Source: Bacteroidales bacterium (lineage in GTDB: Bacteria > Bacteroidota > Bacteroidia > Bacteroidales > JAIOZK01). Taken from it: a DNA stretch of 64,000 bases. Location of the stretch: contig JAIPBS010000006.1 in NCBI GenBank assembly GCA_021738625.1, positions 1 through 64,000 of the forward strand. Direction: 5' to 3'. The notes under the pieces were generated by a model, which worked only from the letters and a program-made list of their open reading frames with translations, was not told the origin of the DNA and made no database searches. Below are positions 16,859 to 25,025 of the stretch, piece after piece. Every line of letters starts with the position of its first letter. Position 1 is the stretch's first letter. Position numbers and translations under genes: made by a program.

Positions 16859-16890
16859 TTTGGATTTGTGAATGTTTTATTATATATTTA
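16859..16890 (+). promoter_or_regulatory. Putative promoter of the ECF sigma gene
   Basis: TTTG at 16859-16862 and TATATTTA at 16883-16890 are 20 bases apart and precede the ATG at 16928 by 37 bases. The -7 has A instead of the final G, so the match is imperfect. Confidence 0.35.
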
Positions 16891-16927
16891 CCCATCTTCT
16901 TTGAAAACCAAACTCAAAAAATCATTC

Positions 16928-17503
16928 ATGATGATAAAGTCTAATGATATTTCCAATGAAGAAATCATTGAAGGCATAAAAAATCGCGATGAAAAAATTG
17001 CACGTCACATCCTCAAAAATTGCTTCTGGATGGTTGAAGAATACATAAAATCAAAAGGTGGCACAACGGAAGATGCCTGGGAGGTATTTCAATACACTTA
17101 CATCGCCATATATCAGAAAACAATTGAAAAAGACGTGGTCTTATACGTAAATTTCCCTTCTTATTTTTTGGGGTTCTGTAAGAATTATTGGTTGAAGGAA
17201 CTTCGGAAAAGAAAAAGATCAGGGTATTTGGAGGAACTTGATGAGGAGCAAAAAGGCGAATGCGATGAGATTATTAAGCAAATCATACGAAAAGAAAAAT
17301 ACAGCCTGTATATTAAATTCTTTGATAAGCTTCCCGGATTATGCCGAATAATTTTTTTAATGCATTTTAAGAAAATACCCTATAAGCAGATTGCCAAAGA
17401 ACTCGGATTAACCGAAAATCAGGTCAAGCGTAAAAAATTCGGATGCAAAGAAAAACTGATTAAAATGATTTTGAAAGATCCAAGATACATGCAACTCAAA
17501 TAG
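16928..17503 (+). CDS. ECF-type RNA polymerase sigma factor
   Basis: 191 residues from the ATG at 16928 (the frame is open 60 bases further up, but that part overlaps the likely promoter). Region 2: KNRDEKIARHILKN to DAWEVFQYTYIAIYQK (about 15-70). Region 4: LPGLCRIIFLMHFKKIPYKQIAKELGLTENQVKRKKFGCKEKL, a clear helix-turn-helix near the C-terminus. No anti-sigma gene adjoins it: the next gene, six bases away, is convergent namZ. Its targets are not evident. AT content is higher than that of its neighbours. Confidence 0.85.
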   Translation: MMIKSNDISNEEIIEGIKNRDEKIARHILKNCFWMVEEYIKSKGGTTEDAWEVFQYTYIAIYQKTIEKDVVLYVNFPSYFLGFCKNYWLKELRKRKRSGYLEELDEEQKGECDEIIKQIIRKEKYSLYIKFFDKLPGLCRIIFLMHFKKIPYKQIAKELGLTENQVKRKKFGCKEKLIKMILKDPRYMQLK

Positions 17504-17509
17504 ATTTTC

Positions 17510-18703
17510 TCAAAAACCCCCATACAGCGAATACTTCTCCCTGACTTTTTCAAAACACTCCAAACCCACTTCCCATGAATCTCTGATCTCCTCCTCGCTC
17601 ATCCCGCTTATGATTTGTTTCCTGAGTTTATCGTTGCCGGCCAGTTTGTCGAAAAAGGGAATGAAAAAATCTTCTTTTTCTTTAAAATAATCGTAATAAG
17701 CGATCAGCCAGCCCAGCTTTAATTCATCCGGTATGCCGGCTTGTTGGGTATAACCGATAAGCGAGGTGCCGTAGCATTGTTGGCCTTCGTGTTTGGGATG
17801 CTTTGCCCCGTCGTTGGGTTCGGGCTTAAAAGTGTAGCTGCCGATCATAAAATCCGGGTGGCCGAGCACTTCAAAAGGATGCTCCGTACCGCGTCCAACA
17901 CTCACGATGGTGCCCTCGAACAGCACCAGGCTGGGATAGAGGTAAATGGCGTTCATGTCTCGCAGGTTGGGTGAAGGCTGAACAGGCAGCTGATATAGGG
18001 TATTGTGATCGTAGTTTTTTACGGGAATAACTCTCAGCTCGCATTTTATGCCGTTCTCCAGCCAGCCTTCGCCGTTCAGCATGCGGGCGTATTCGCCCAC
18101 GGTCATGCCGTGCACCAAAGGCACCGGATGCAATCCCACAAAAGAGGAAAAATCTTTTTCCAGCACCGGTCCATCCACATAATGTCCGTTGGGGTTGGGC
18201 CGGTCGAGCACCACAACAGGGATGTAATTTTCGGCGCAGGCCTCCATCACATACGACATGGTGGAGATGTAGGTGTAAACCCGCACGCCCACATCCTGCA
18301 GATCGAACAGCACAATATCGACGTCCTGCAAATCTTCTGTTGTGGGCTTTTTGTGACTGCCGTATAGCGAAACAATGGGCAATCCGGTTTTTGCGTCCTT
18401 TTCAGCGCTGATCTGTTCTCCCGCGCTTGCCTTGCCGCGAAAGCCATGTTCCGGGCTAAACACCTTAACCAGGTTCACATCAAGGGCCAGTAAGCTGTCG
18501 GCCAGGTGGGTCCGGTTTAACTTTGAGGTATGATTGGCCACCAGGGCAACCCGTTTGTCTTTTAACATCGGCAGGTAACTATCGAATTGATAAGCTCCAC
18601 TCAAAACCAGGTTTTCTTCATGAGACTGATGTGGGTCGATTTGTGCGGAACAGCTGAACTGAAAAATCAGACCGATGAGCAGGAAGAAAGGCTTTTTAAA
18701 CAT
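17510..18703 (-). CDS. namZ: Exo-beta-N-acetylmuramidase NamZ (DUF1343)
   Basis: 397 residues with a lipobox-like signal (FQFSCSAQ, Cys 18). Family hallmarks: ALVANHTSKL (about 52-61), SPEHGFRG (about 83-90), LFDLQDVGVRVYTY (about 130-143), VVLDRPNPNG (about 166-175) and VSVGRGTEHPF (about 268-278). Family members remove terminal MurNAc from the non-reducing ends of peptidoglycan fragments. The lipid or signal sequence places it in the periplasm. With the BadF kinase nearby it suggests wall recycling or scavenging. Convergent with the ECF sigma gene. Confidence 0.88.
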   Translation of the reverse strand: MFKKPFFLLIGLIFQFSCSAQIDPHQSHEENLVLSGAYQFDSYLPMLKDKRVALVANHTSKLNRTHLADSLLALDVNLVKVFSPEHGFRGKASAGEQISAEKDAKTGLPIVSLYGSHKKPTTEDLQDVDIVLFDLQDVGVRVYTYISTMSYVMEACAENYIPVVVLDRPNPNGHYVDGPVLEKDFSSFVGLHPVPLVHGMTVGEYARMLNGEGWLENGIKCELRVIPVKNYDHNTLYQLPVQPSPNLRDMNAIYLYPSLVLFEGTIVSVGRGTEHPFEVLGHPDFMIGSYTFKPEPNDGAKHPKHEGQQCYGTSLIGYTQQAGIPDELKLGWLIAYYDYFKEKEDFFIPFFDKLAGNDKLRKQIISGMSEEEIRDSWEVGLECFEKVREKYSLYGGF

Positions 18704-18769
18704 ATCCGGAATTTTTATACGGCATCAAAGTTAAAACAAGTCTGACAGGCAGGCTAAGTTTTTCTTTTC

Positions 18770-18777
18770 TACTTTTG
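18770..18777 (+). promoter_or_regulatory. -7 element of the LolE-like permease gene
   Basis: TACTTTTG, identical to the -7 of cca, lies 13 bases before the GTG start at 18791, so the leader would be very short. Confidence 0.4.
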
Positions 18778-18790
18778 TAAAAAACGCACT

Positions 18791-20017
18791 GTGAATACCG
18801 AATTATTCATTGCCCGGCATATCGTAACCCGGTCGAGGGAAAACTTCTCCCGCCCGGTGATCCTGCTGGCCATTGCCGCCATTGCACTCGGACTGGCCGT
18901 GGTGATCATTGCCATTTCAGTGGTAACCGGTTTCCAGCAGGAGATCAGCGACAAGGTGACGGGTTTCGGGGCGCATATACAGATCGGACCTTATAGCGGA
19001 AATGTTTCCTATGAAAAAACGCCCATCAGCAAAAATCAGAGTTTTTACCCGGCACTGGATCGCATGGAAGAAGTCAGGAAAATTCAGGTGTTTGCTTTGA
19101 AGGCGGGTATCATCAAGGAAAATGATCAGATACAGGGGGTTGTGCTAAAAGGGGTGGGACCGGATTACGACTGGTCGTTCTTTAGTGATAAGATCATTAA
19201 GGGCGAGCCCCTGAATATCAAAGATAGCGCTGAAACAGATGATGTTTTGATCTCGAGGGTGCTGGCGAACTTATTGAAGCTGGAAGTGGGCGATCCTTTG
19301 CGTATGTATTTCATAGCCGGCGACCAGAGCAAAACACGAGGCCGGAGGTTCACAATAAAAGGGATCTATGAAACCGGGCTGGAAGAATTCGATAAGCTAT
19401 ATGTGATCGGCGACATTAAGCATATTCGCGACCTGAATTACTGGAAGCCTGATCAGGTGGGTGGATTTGAGGTACTGTTGTATGATTTTGATGACCTTGA
19501 TGAAGTTACGGAAAAAATATTCAGCAATATAAACTATGAGCTCGATGCTCAATCGATCCGGGATTTGTATCCGCAGATTTTCGACTGGCTGGAGCTGCAG
19601 GATAAGAATGTTATTGTGATCCTGGTTCTGGTGGTGCTGGTGGCGGCGGTGACCATGATCTCTACCCTGCTCATCCTGATCCTGGAGCGCACCAATATGA
19701 TCGGCATACTGAAAGCGCTTGGGGCGAGAAACATCAGCATCAGGAAGGTTTTTCTTTACAATGCGGCTTACATCATAGGTATCGGACTGTTCTGGGGAAA
19801 CCTGTTCGGTATCGGGTTGTGCCTGCTGCAGGAATACACCGGACTGATCACCCTCGACCAGGAATCCTATTATATGGATGTAGTGCCCATCAACCTGAAC
19901 CTTTGGTACATCTTGCTGGTGAACGCAGATGCTTTGCTCATCAACTTGTTTATCCTGATTACCCCCTCCTATATCATCGCGAAGATCACTCCGATCAAGG
20001 CGATCAGGTTTAGTTAA
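18791..20017 (+). CDS. LolE/FtsX-type ABC transporter permease
   Basis: 408 residues from a GTG start. One helix near the N-terminus (about 24-46), a periplasmic MacB-like domain (50-270) and three C-terminal helices (FtsX domain, about 275-405; motif LGARNISIRKVFLYNA). This matches LolC/LolE permeases, which release lipoproteins from the inner membrane for transfer to the outer membrane. No ATPase (LolD) lies next to it, so it must pair with one encoded elsewhere. Given the many lipoproteins of the phylum, a Lol role is likely but other MacB-like exports are possible. Confidence 0.8.
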   Translation: MNTELFIARHIVTRSRENFSRPVILLAIAAIALGLAVVIIAISVVTGFQQEISDKVTGFGAHIQIGPYSGNVSYEKTPISKNQSFYPALDRMEEVRKIQVFALKAGIIKENDQIQGVVLKGVGPDYDWSFFSDKIIKGEPLNIKDSAETDDVLISRVLANLLKLEVGDPLRMYFIAGDQSKTRGRRFTIKGIYETGLEEFDKLYVIGDIKHIRDLNYWKPDQVGGFEVLLYDFDDLDEVTEKIFSNINYELDAQSIRDLYPQIFDWLELQDKNVIVILVLVVLVAAVTMISTLLILILERTNMIGILKALGARNISIRKVFLYNAAYIIGIGLFWGNLFGIGLCLLQEYTGLITLDQESYYMDVVPINLNLWYILLVNADALLINLFILITPSYIIAKITPIKAIRFS

Positions 20018-20071
20018 AGTTCCAAATCACAGATTATCAAATTACAAATAATAACCAATTTACTAAATATC

Positions 20072-20115
20072 AATGACCAAAACATCCTTACCAATCGCTG
20101 AAAATTTTGGTCATT
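20072..20115. repeat. Inverted repeat in convergent intergenic space
   Basis: AATGACCAAAA (20072-20082) pairs with TTTTGGTCATT (20105-20115). The flanks are AT-rich words (CCAAATCACA, AAATTACAAATAA, and on the other strand AAATCACAAATAAATTCC) typical of dispersed intergenic repeats in Bacteroidota. It lies between two convergent genes and might also act as a terminator. Confidence 0.5.
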
Positions 20116-20168
20116 TGATCATTTACATTTGGAATTTATTTGTGATTTGTGGTTTGATATTTAGTGCT

Positions 20169-21251
20169 TTATTTTACCCTGTAAGCTGCTTTCTTCAATT
20201 CCTTTGCATTATCAATTGTTTCAGGCGGATTCAGATATTGCGCCAGGAATTTGTAAATCTTCACTCTGATTTCCTGTGCAATCTGCGTGTCGATCCTGTC
20301 AAATGAATGTCCTCCTTCCACATCCTGGTAGATCTTGTATTCAAAATCCTTGCCTTCGGCTTTTAGGGATTTGATCAGATGCTCCACCTCAAGCACATTC
20401 ACATCGTCATCGTTGGTGTTGGTGTGGATCAGCAAGGGTGTTTGCAGTTTGTGCGCGTTCCAGGCCGGGGAGCGGCGTTTGTATTCTTCCACATTTTCGT
20501 GGGCTGTTTTACCAATATGATAATCGACTGAATAAAGATCACGATAAGACTGCGTTTGGTAACCCATCCTGGCGATCAGGTCGCTGACGGGTACACCGGC
20601 AAAGGCTACTTTATAATCTTTGGGCCAGTCGAAAATATTCATCAGGGCGATCATGCCACCGTGGCTCCAGCCCATGATTCCTACTCTGTTTTTATCTACA
20701 AAATCATAATTTTCGATCATCCAGTCGCGGGAGGCGTTCACGTCCTCATTTTCAAGGCCGCCGTAATCGATATGCTCGTAAAAAGTTTTGCCATAACCTG
20801 TGCTTCCCCGGTATTCGGGGGCAACTACGATGTATTGCTGATACATCAGTTCACGGATGATATGGGCATAATAGGTGGTCAGGTCGCCATGAACCCCGCC
20901 ATGCGGCAAAACCATCAGAGGGTGTTTTTTGCTTAAATTTATCCCCCTGGGGATAAAAACATAGGTGTAAAACTTCAATGGATTATCAACACCCATAGCG
21001 GTGGGGTTTTTGATATTGGTGGCCGGAGGACCAGTAATGTAAACCTTATCAATTACAGCAACATCAACCACTTTCTGATACCAAAGCAGATCCTGTAATT
21101 GTTTTTTCAGGACGTCGAAGCGATGGTCCATATTATTGATTTCCTGGTTTATTTCTTTAATCGGATCATTATTGTTTTCCGGTTCCTGAGCCTGAATTCC
21201 TGTAAAACAGAAAAGAAGTAACAGAGAGAATAAAATGTTTATAGCTTTCAT
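20169..21251 (-). CDS. Secreted S9-family prolyl oligopeptidase-like peptidase
   Basis: 360 residues. Signal peptide (MKAINILFSLLLLFCFTGIQAQ), then an alpha/beta-hydrolase domain from about 90. Catalytic Ser is in GWSHGG (about 194-199), Asp in the TNDDDVN region (about 278-285) and His in EGGHSFD (about 310-316). HGGVHGD forms the oxyanion region. It lacks the N-terminal beta-propeller of full-length S9 enzymes; instead a short helical segment of about 65 residues precedes the catalytic domain. Likely periplasmic peptidase or esterase. Not linked to its neighbours by spacing. Confidence 0.85.
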   Translation of the reverse strand: MKAINILFSLLLLFCFTGIQAQEPENNNDPIKEINQEINNMDHRFDVLKKQLQDLLWYQKVVDVAVIDKVYITGPPATNIKNPTAMGVDNPLKFYTYVFIPRGINLSKKHPLMVLPHGGVHGDLTTYYAHIIRELMYQQYIVVAPEYRGSTGYGKTFYEHIDYGGLENEDVNASRDWMIENYDFVDKNRVGIMGWSHGGMIALMNIFDWPKDYKVAFAGVPVSDLIARMGYQTQSYRDLYSVDYHIGKTAHENVEEYKRRSPAWNAHKLQTPLLIHTNTNDDDVNVLEVEHLIKSLKAEGKDFEYKIYQDVEGGHSFDRIDTQIAQEIRVKIYKFLAQYLNPPETIDNAKELKKAAYRVK

Positions 21252-21583
21252 CTTAAAATTTTTGTACGAAGTTAAGGATTCAGGCGATTATAGGCAAATA
21301 TATAGGGGGTGAGAATGTGTCTATAAACAAACTGCTCTGCAGTTTTTGAAAAATGCATGGCATTTCCTAACGCTACATTAAATGAACCGCTCCGCGGTTT
21401 TCTGAGCATCCAAATGTTTGTAGGAAATTTCAATCAGATGATCTATCTGCTTCTTGTTTGCGAGTGAGTTTTAATCAGGTGAAAGAGAAGCGCGGAGCGG
21501 TTCATTTAATGTAGCAATGTGACAGGCCAAGAGTCGGAACAACACCGGAGGTGTTGGTTTATTTTGGACAACGGAATGATTCT
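21252..21583. other. 332-base intergenic region with palindromic repeats
   Basis: No gene seen. It holds a 25-base perfect inverted repeat (listed) and a further small hairpin at about 21540-21557 (ACACCGGAGGTGT). It separates the S9 peptidase promoter from the end of qmoC. Confidence 0.6.
21372..21515. repeat. Element bounded by 25-base perfect inverted repeats
   Basis: Arm 1 (21372-21396) and arm 2 (21491-21515) are exact reverse complements, read GCTACATTAAATGAACC inward, and enclose about 94 bases with no gene. The whole could fold as one long stem or be the ends of a tiny non-autonomous mobile element. I saw no target-site duplication. Confidence 0.75.
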
Positions 21584-22675
21584 TTATTTCCTTCCCGAAT
21601 ACCTCAGATAGGCTACAGCAATCGTCCGGTAGATCATGTGCGCAAATTTGGTGTACGGCAGGAAAATAATGATAAACCATACCAAAACCAGATGAAGGAT
21701 ATACCAGATATAACCACCGCTCCAGTTGGTGAAACGGGCGATTTCCAGAACCGGTCCGGTGAGGATCAAAAGGTAGAAGACGATCAGAAATACCCAGTCG
21801 AAATAGACGGTGTTCCCTGCTTTTTCCTTGTTGAAGATTCTTTCGAAGATCATGATGCTTGTACCTGTGAAAAGCATCAGGAAGGCGATGTTGCCTGCAA
21901 TTTTTATGGGATTCCAAAGGGGAATAGGATACTCCCAGAAGATCACACTCAGAATGGCAAATAAAGTAACAAACAGCAGAATGACAAATCCCCAGAACAC
22001 TAAAAAATGTGCGTAGGTGCGGTATTTAACGGTTTGGCATTTGTTGAATTTTCTGTGTGTTATGATCTCCCGGATGGCTTCCAGAAAACTTTTAAAAAAA
22101 CTTTTTTGCGCTTTGTCGGGCGGATAAGATTTCTTCAAGTCTTTCCAAAAAGACCTGATGCTGAAGATCATTCCGATCACCGTCAGGAGAAAAAGGGAGC
22201 CAAAAGTGGAATTTAGAATGGCATGCGGGAAAAAGGTTCCGTAGTTTACAGGATTGACTTGCGTATTCAGCGTGCCTGCCAGAAGCAGGATCAGTATAAT
22301 TATGGCCAGCGGAAGAATAAGCGCTACGGGCAGAAAAAGGGGGTAGCTCATTAAACGTCCCATCCATCGTGGTTTGGCATGATGAATAATGCTTTCCTGC
22401 CTCAGACTTGCCAGCACATCCGCGGGCTTCACCCCACGCGGACAATAGGTGCTGCAATCACCGCACTGATGGCAAAGCCAGATATCGGGATCGGTAACCA
22501 GCTTATCCTTCAATCCCCAGGCGGCCCACTGCATCTCCTTTCTCGGGTAAGGATACTCTACCGGCGAAAGTTCACAAACCACCGTGCAATTGCCACATTG
22601 CATGCATTGCTTGAGCGGGGCTTTGCTGTTGCGCTTGAGTTTTCGGATAAATCCTATGTCCGGTGTAAATTCCAT
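21584..22675 (-). CDS. qmoC: QmoC, membrane subunit of quinone-interacting oxidoreductase
   Basis: 363 residues joining an HdrC-like iron-sulfur part to an HdrE-like cytochrome b part. CMQCGNCTVVC (about 24-34) and CHQCGDCSTYCP (about 68-79) are two [4Fe-4S] motifs. From about 105 there are about six transmembrane helices with histidines (YAHFLVFWGF, ILHLVLVWF) suited to b haems. It connects the QmoAB flavoproteins to menaquinone in the inner membrane and so exchanges electrons with AprBA. Separated from qmoB by 214 bases containing a repeat, so it may be transcribed partly on its own. Confidence 0.92.
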   Translation of the reverse strand: MEFTPDIGFIRKLKRNSKAPLKQCMQCGNCTVVCELSPVEYPYPRKEMQWAAWGLKDKLVTDPDIWLCHQCGDCSTYCPRGVKPADVLASLRQESIIHHAKPRWMGRLMSYPLFLPVALILPLAIIILILLLAGTLNTQVNPVNYGTFFPHAILNSTFGSLFLLTVIGMIFSIRSFWKDLKKSYPPDKAQKSFFKSFLEAIREIITHRKFNKCQTVKYRTYAHFLVFWGFVILLFVTLFAILSVIFWEYPIPLWNPIKIAGNIAFLMLFTGTSIMIFERIFNKEKAGNTVYFDWVFLIVFYLLILTGPVLEIARFTNWSGGYIWYILHLVLVWFIIIFLPYTKFAHMIYRTIAVAYLRYSGRK

Positions 22676-22889
22676 TACCTTAAAACCTTATACCTTTATT
22701 TCCATTATTCCAGGTTTTCTGATGTCGTATCTTAAATTTTTTAACCGCAAAGGACGCCATGTTTTTGCAAAGCTCGCAAAGAAGAATGGATTATATTTCT
22801 TAGCTTTCTTTGCAATTTCATTGCGAATACTGCGGTTAAATATTTTTTTATCGTCATCAATTTCCAAATTTCCACCTTCAAATTTCCAG
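22676..22889. repeat. Dispersed repeat inserted between qmoB and qmoC
   Basis: TTTAACCGCA (22740-22749) and TGCGGTTAAA (22831-22840) are inverted ends of about 100 bases rich in GCAAAG words (CGCAAAGGACGC, GCTCGCAAAG). This resembles a widely dispersed non-coding repeat of environmental bacteria. The remainder (22841-22889) is AT-rich and of low complexity. Confidence 0.65.
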
Positions 22890-25025
22890 CTACATCCCTT
22901 TAAACGGGTTCATCCCCACCAGCTCAATCTCTTCCACATAATCATTGATGATATCCGGTATTTTATCATATTCGTTGATCTCCAGGAAAACCGTTTTGAT
23001 CCTTTCCGATTCCAGCATCATCTTGTCAAGGGTTTCCTGAATGTTCTCTCCTCGTTTTTCCGTCAGTTCGCTGCCATGTATGTAGTGGCACTGGTAATCA
23101 TCGCCTGGTTTACAGCCGATTTGAATTATACCGTCAAATCCCTGCGAAAGCGCATCGGATATCCAGACCTTGTTTATGGATCCTATGCATCTCACCGGAA
23201 TGATCCTGACAAACGAGCTGTATTTCAATCGTTTCAACCCTGCCATATCAAATGCAGGATATGCATCATTTTCACAAACAAAGGCCAGTATCCTGGGTTT
23301 CTCCTCAAACTCGTCCGGTACATGCACGGCCCTGATCATCTCCGAAACACTGTTGATGGAGAAGTTGCTGAAGTTGATGATCCTTTCGGGGCAGGCGCCC
23401 AGACAAATCCCGCACCTTCGGCACCTGGCCGGATTAGGCAAAGGAGTGCCCGATTCGGTTTCATCATAGGAACCAAAAGGACATTCTTCCGTACATCTTT
23501 TACAATCCGTACAACGCTGCATGTAAAGTTCGGGCCAGCTTTGATCGCCTGAGCGCGGATGAACAGACTCACCGCGACCTGTGGCTTCCACACACTGGAT
23601 GGCTTTCAACATGGCGCCGCCTGCATCTTCCATGCTTGATGGAATATCCATGGGAGCGCGGGCTGTTCCTGCGGCATGGATACCCGTTCTTCTGCTTTCA
23701 TAAGGGAAACAGATAAAGTGGCTGTCGGGGAAGCTGTATTTCAATTCCGGCAAACCTTTTCCCTTTCGGTATGCCAGGTTCAGATCTTCCGAGTTTGAAG
23801 GCGTCATACCCATGGCGAGCACAACCAGATCGGCATCGATTCTGATTTCTTCCCGGAAAAGATCGCTTTGAAAATCTACTTCCAATCCTCCATTTACATT
23901 GATCTCCCTGACATCTCCCTTTGTAAGGAACAGGCGCTCTTCATTTTGCAAATGCTTGTAGAACTCCTCGTAATGTCCGGGCGTGCGTATGTCTTTATAA
24001 ATGATGTAAACATTGGTTTCGGGGAAGATATTAAGTAAATATTTGGCCTGTTTCAGGGAAGTACCGCAGCAATAGTTTGAACAGTAGGGGAGATGCCCCT
24101 TATCCCTCGATCCGGCACATTGAATAAAAACCACGCTTTTGGGGTCTTTCCCGGAAGATGGTATCCGGATGTTCCCATCATTGGCCATCTTTTCAAACTC
24201 AATATTGGTAATGATATCCTGTGAACTGTTGTAAGAAAGATGCGTGAGCTTGTTTGCATCATAGGGTTTCCATCCGGTGGCGAGCACGATGGCCCCGGCC
24301 TTAAGTGATGTTTGCTCTCCGCTTTTTGATAACAGGACTTTGAAATTACCCGGCTCACCTGATATTTTTTCAATGTTGGTCGAAAGAAAGCTATGTATGT
24401 TTTTATTTCCCTGTAGCTCAAGTATCTTTTCAGAAATGATCCTTTCCTGTGGTTCCTGAAAGGGCGGTTCAAGTGGTATTTGCTTGAAAAGGTTGTTGGA
24501 CCATCCGCCCAGCATATCTTCTTTTTCAATGAGTATGATTTCATAACCCGCTTTTGCTCCTTCGATGGCAGCAGTTATTCCGCTGATACCCCCTCCCAGA
24601 ACAAGAATGTTTTTGGATGGATCTTCTGGGATGTAGGGTTTTGGATTGAGGATGCTTTTGATTTTGGCCAGTCCCATGCGCATGAGGTCTTCTGCCAGCA
24701 TTTGGGTGTCTTCGTTTCGGGCTTCCTGTGACCAGGCTACTTGCTCACGCAGATTTACCCTTTCTGTAAGAATCTCTTTATCAAAAGAAAATGTTTTGTT
24801 ATGAAAACGGTGGGAGCAAGCGCCAATGACAACACCATTAAGATCTTTTTCTTTGATGTCATTTTTAATCAGATCAGGCCCGGCAGCATGACAAAGGGAA
24901 GGTCTGGTTTGAACTACGTCAGGATTGTATTCTTCCGAAACCCCATCGCAAAGCTTTTGCACATCGATGCAATTGCCGATGTCGCAGCCTGTGCAGATAT
25001 ATATCCCGATCATTTTCTCCGTCAT
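22890..25025 (-). CDS. qmoB: QmoB, HdrA-like flavoprotein of the Qmo complex
   Basis: 711 residues. N-terminal ICTGCDIGNC segment, FAD fold LGGGISGITAA (about 146-156), the HdrA-like CAGSRDKGHLPYCSNYCC region (about 300-317), two adjacent [4Fe-4S] motifs (CTDCKRCTEECP and CRRCGICLGACP, about 504-550), then an MvhD-like C-terminal domain of about 130 residues. With QmoA and QmoC it passes electrons between menaquinone and adenylylsulfate reductase, possibly by electron confurcation as proposed for HdrA relatives. Its ATG overlaps the end of qmoA by four bases. Confidence 0.93.
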   Translation of the reverse strand: MTEKMIGIYICTGCDIGNCIDVQKLCDGVSEEYNPDVVQTRPSLCHAAGPDLIKNDIKEKDLNGVVIGACSHRFHNKTFSFDKEILTERVNLREQVAWSQEARNEDTQMLAEDLMRMGLAKIKSILNPKPYIPEDPSKNILVLGGGISGITAAIEGAKAGYEIILIEKEDMLGGWSNNLFKQIPLEPPFQEPQERIISEKILELQGNKNIHSFLSTNIEKISGEPGNFKVLLSKSGEQTSLKAGAIVLATGWKPYDANKLTHLSYNSSQDIITNIEFEKMANDGNIRIPSSGKDPKSVVFIQCAGSRDKGHLPYCSNYCCGTSLKQAKYLLNIFPETNVYIIYKDIRTPGHYEEFYKHLQNEERLFLTKGDVREINVNGGLEVDFQSDLFREEIRIDADLVVLAMGMTPSNSEDLNLAYRKGKGLPELKYSFPDSHFICFPYESRRTGIHAAGTARAPMDIPSSMEDAGGAMLKAIQCVEATGRGESVHPRSGDQSWPELYMQRCTDCKRCTEECPFGSYDETESGTPLPNPARCRRCGICLGACPERIINFSNFSINSVSEMIRAVHVPDEFEEKPRILAFVCENDAYPAFDMAGLKRLKYSSFVRIIPVRCIGSINKVWISDALSQGFDGIIQIGCKPGDDYQCHYIHGSELTEKRGENIQETLDKMMLESERIKTVFLEINEYDKIPDIINDYVEEIELVGMNPFKGM

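Noticed and set aside
22584-23552. 322-codon plus-strand open frame across the qmoB end and the repeat
   Set aside because: It runs through a non-coding repeat and the antisense of qmoB iron-sulfur motifs; not a plausible protein.
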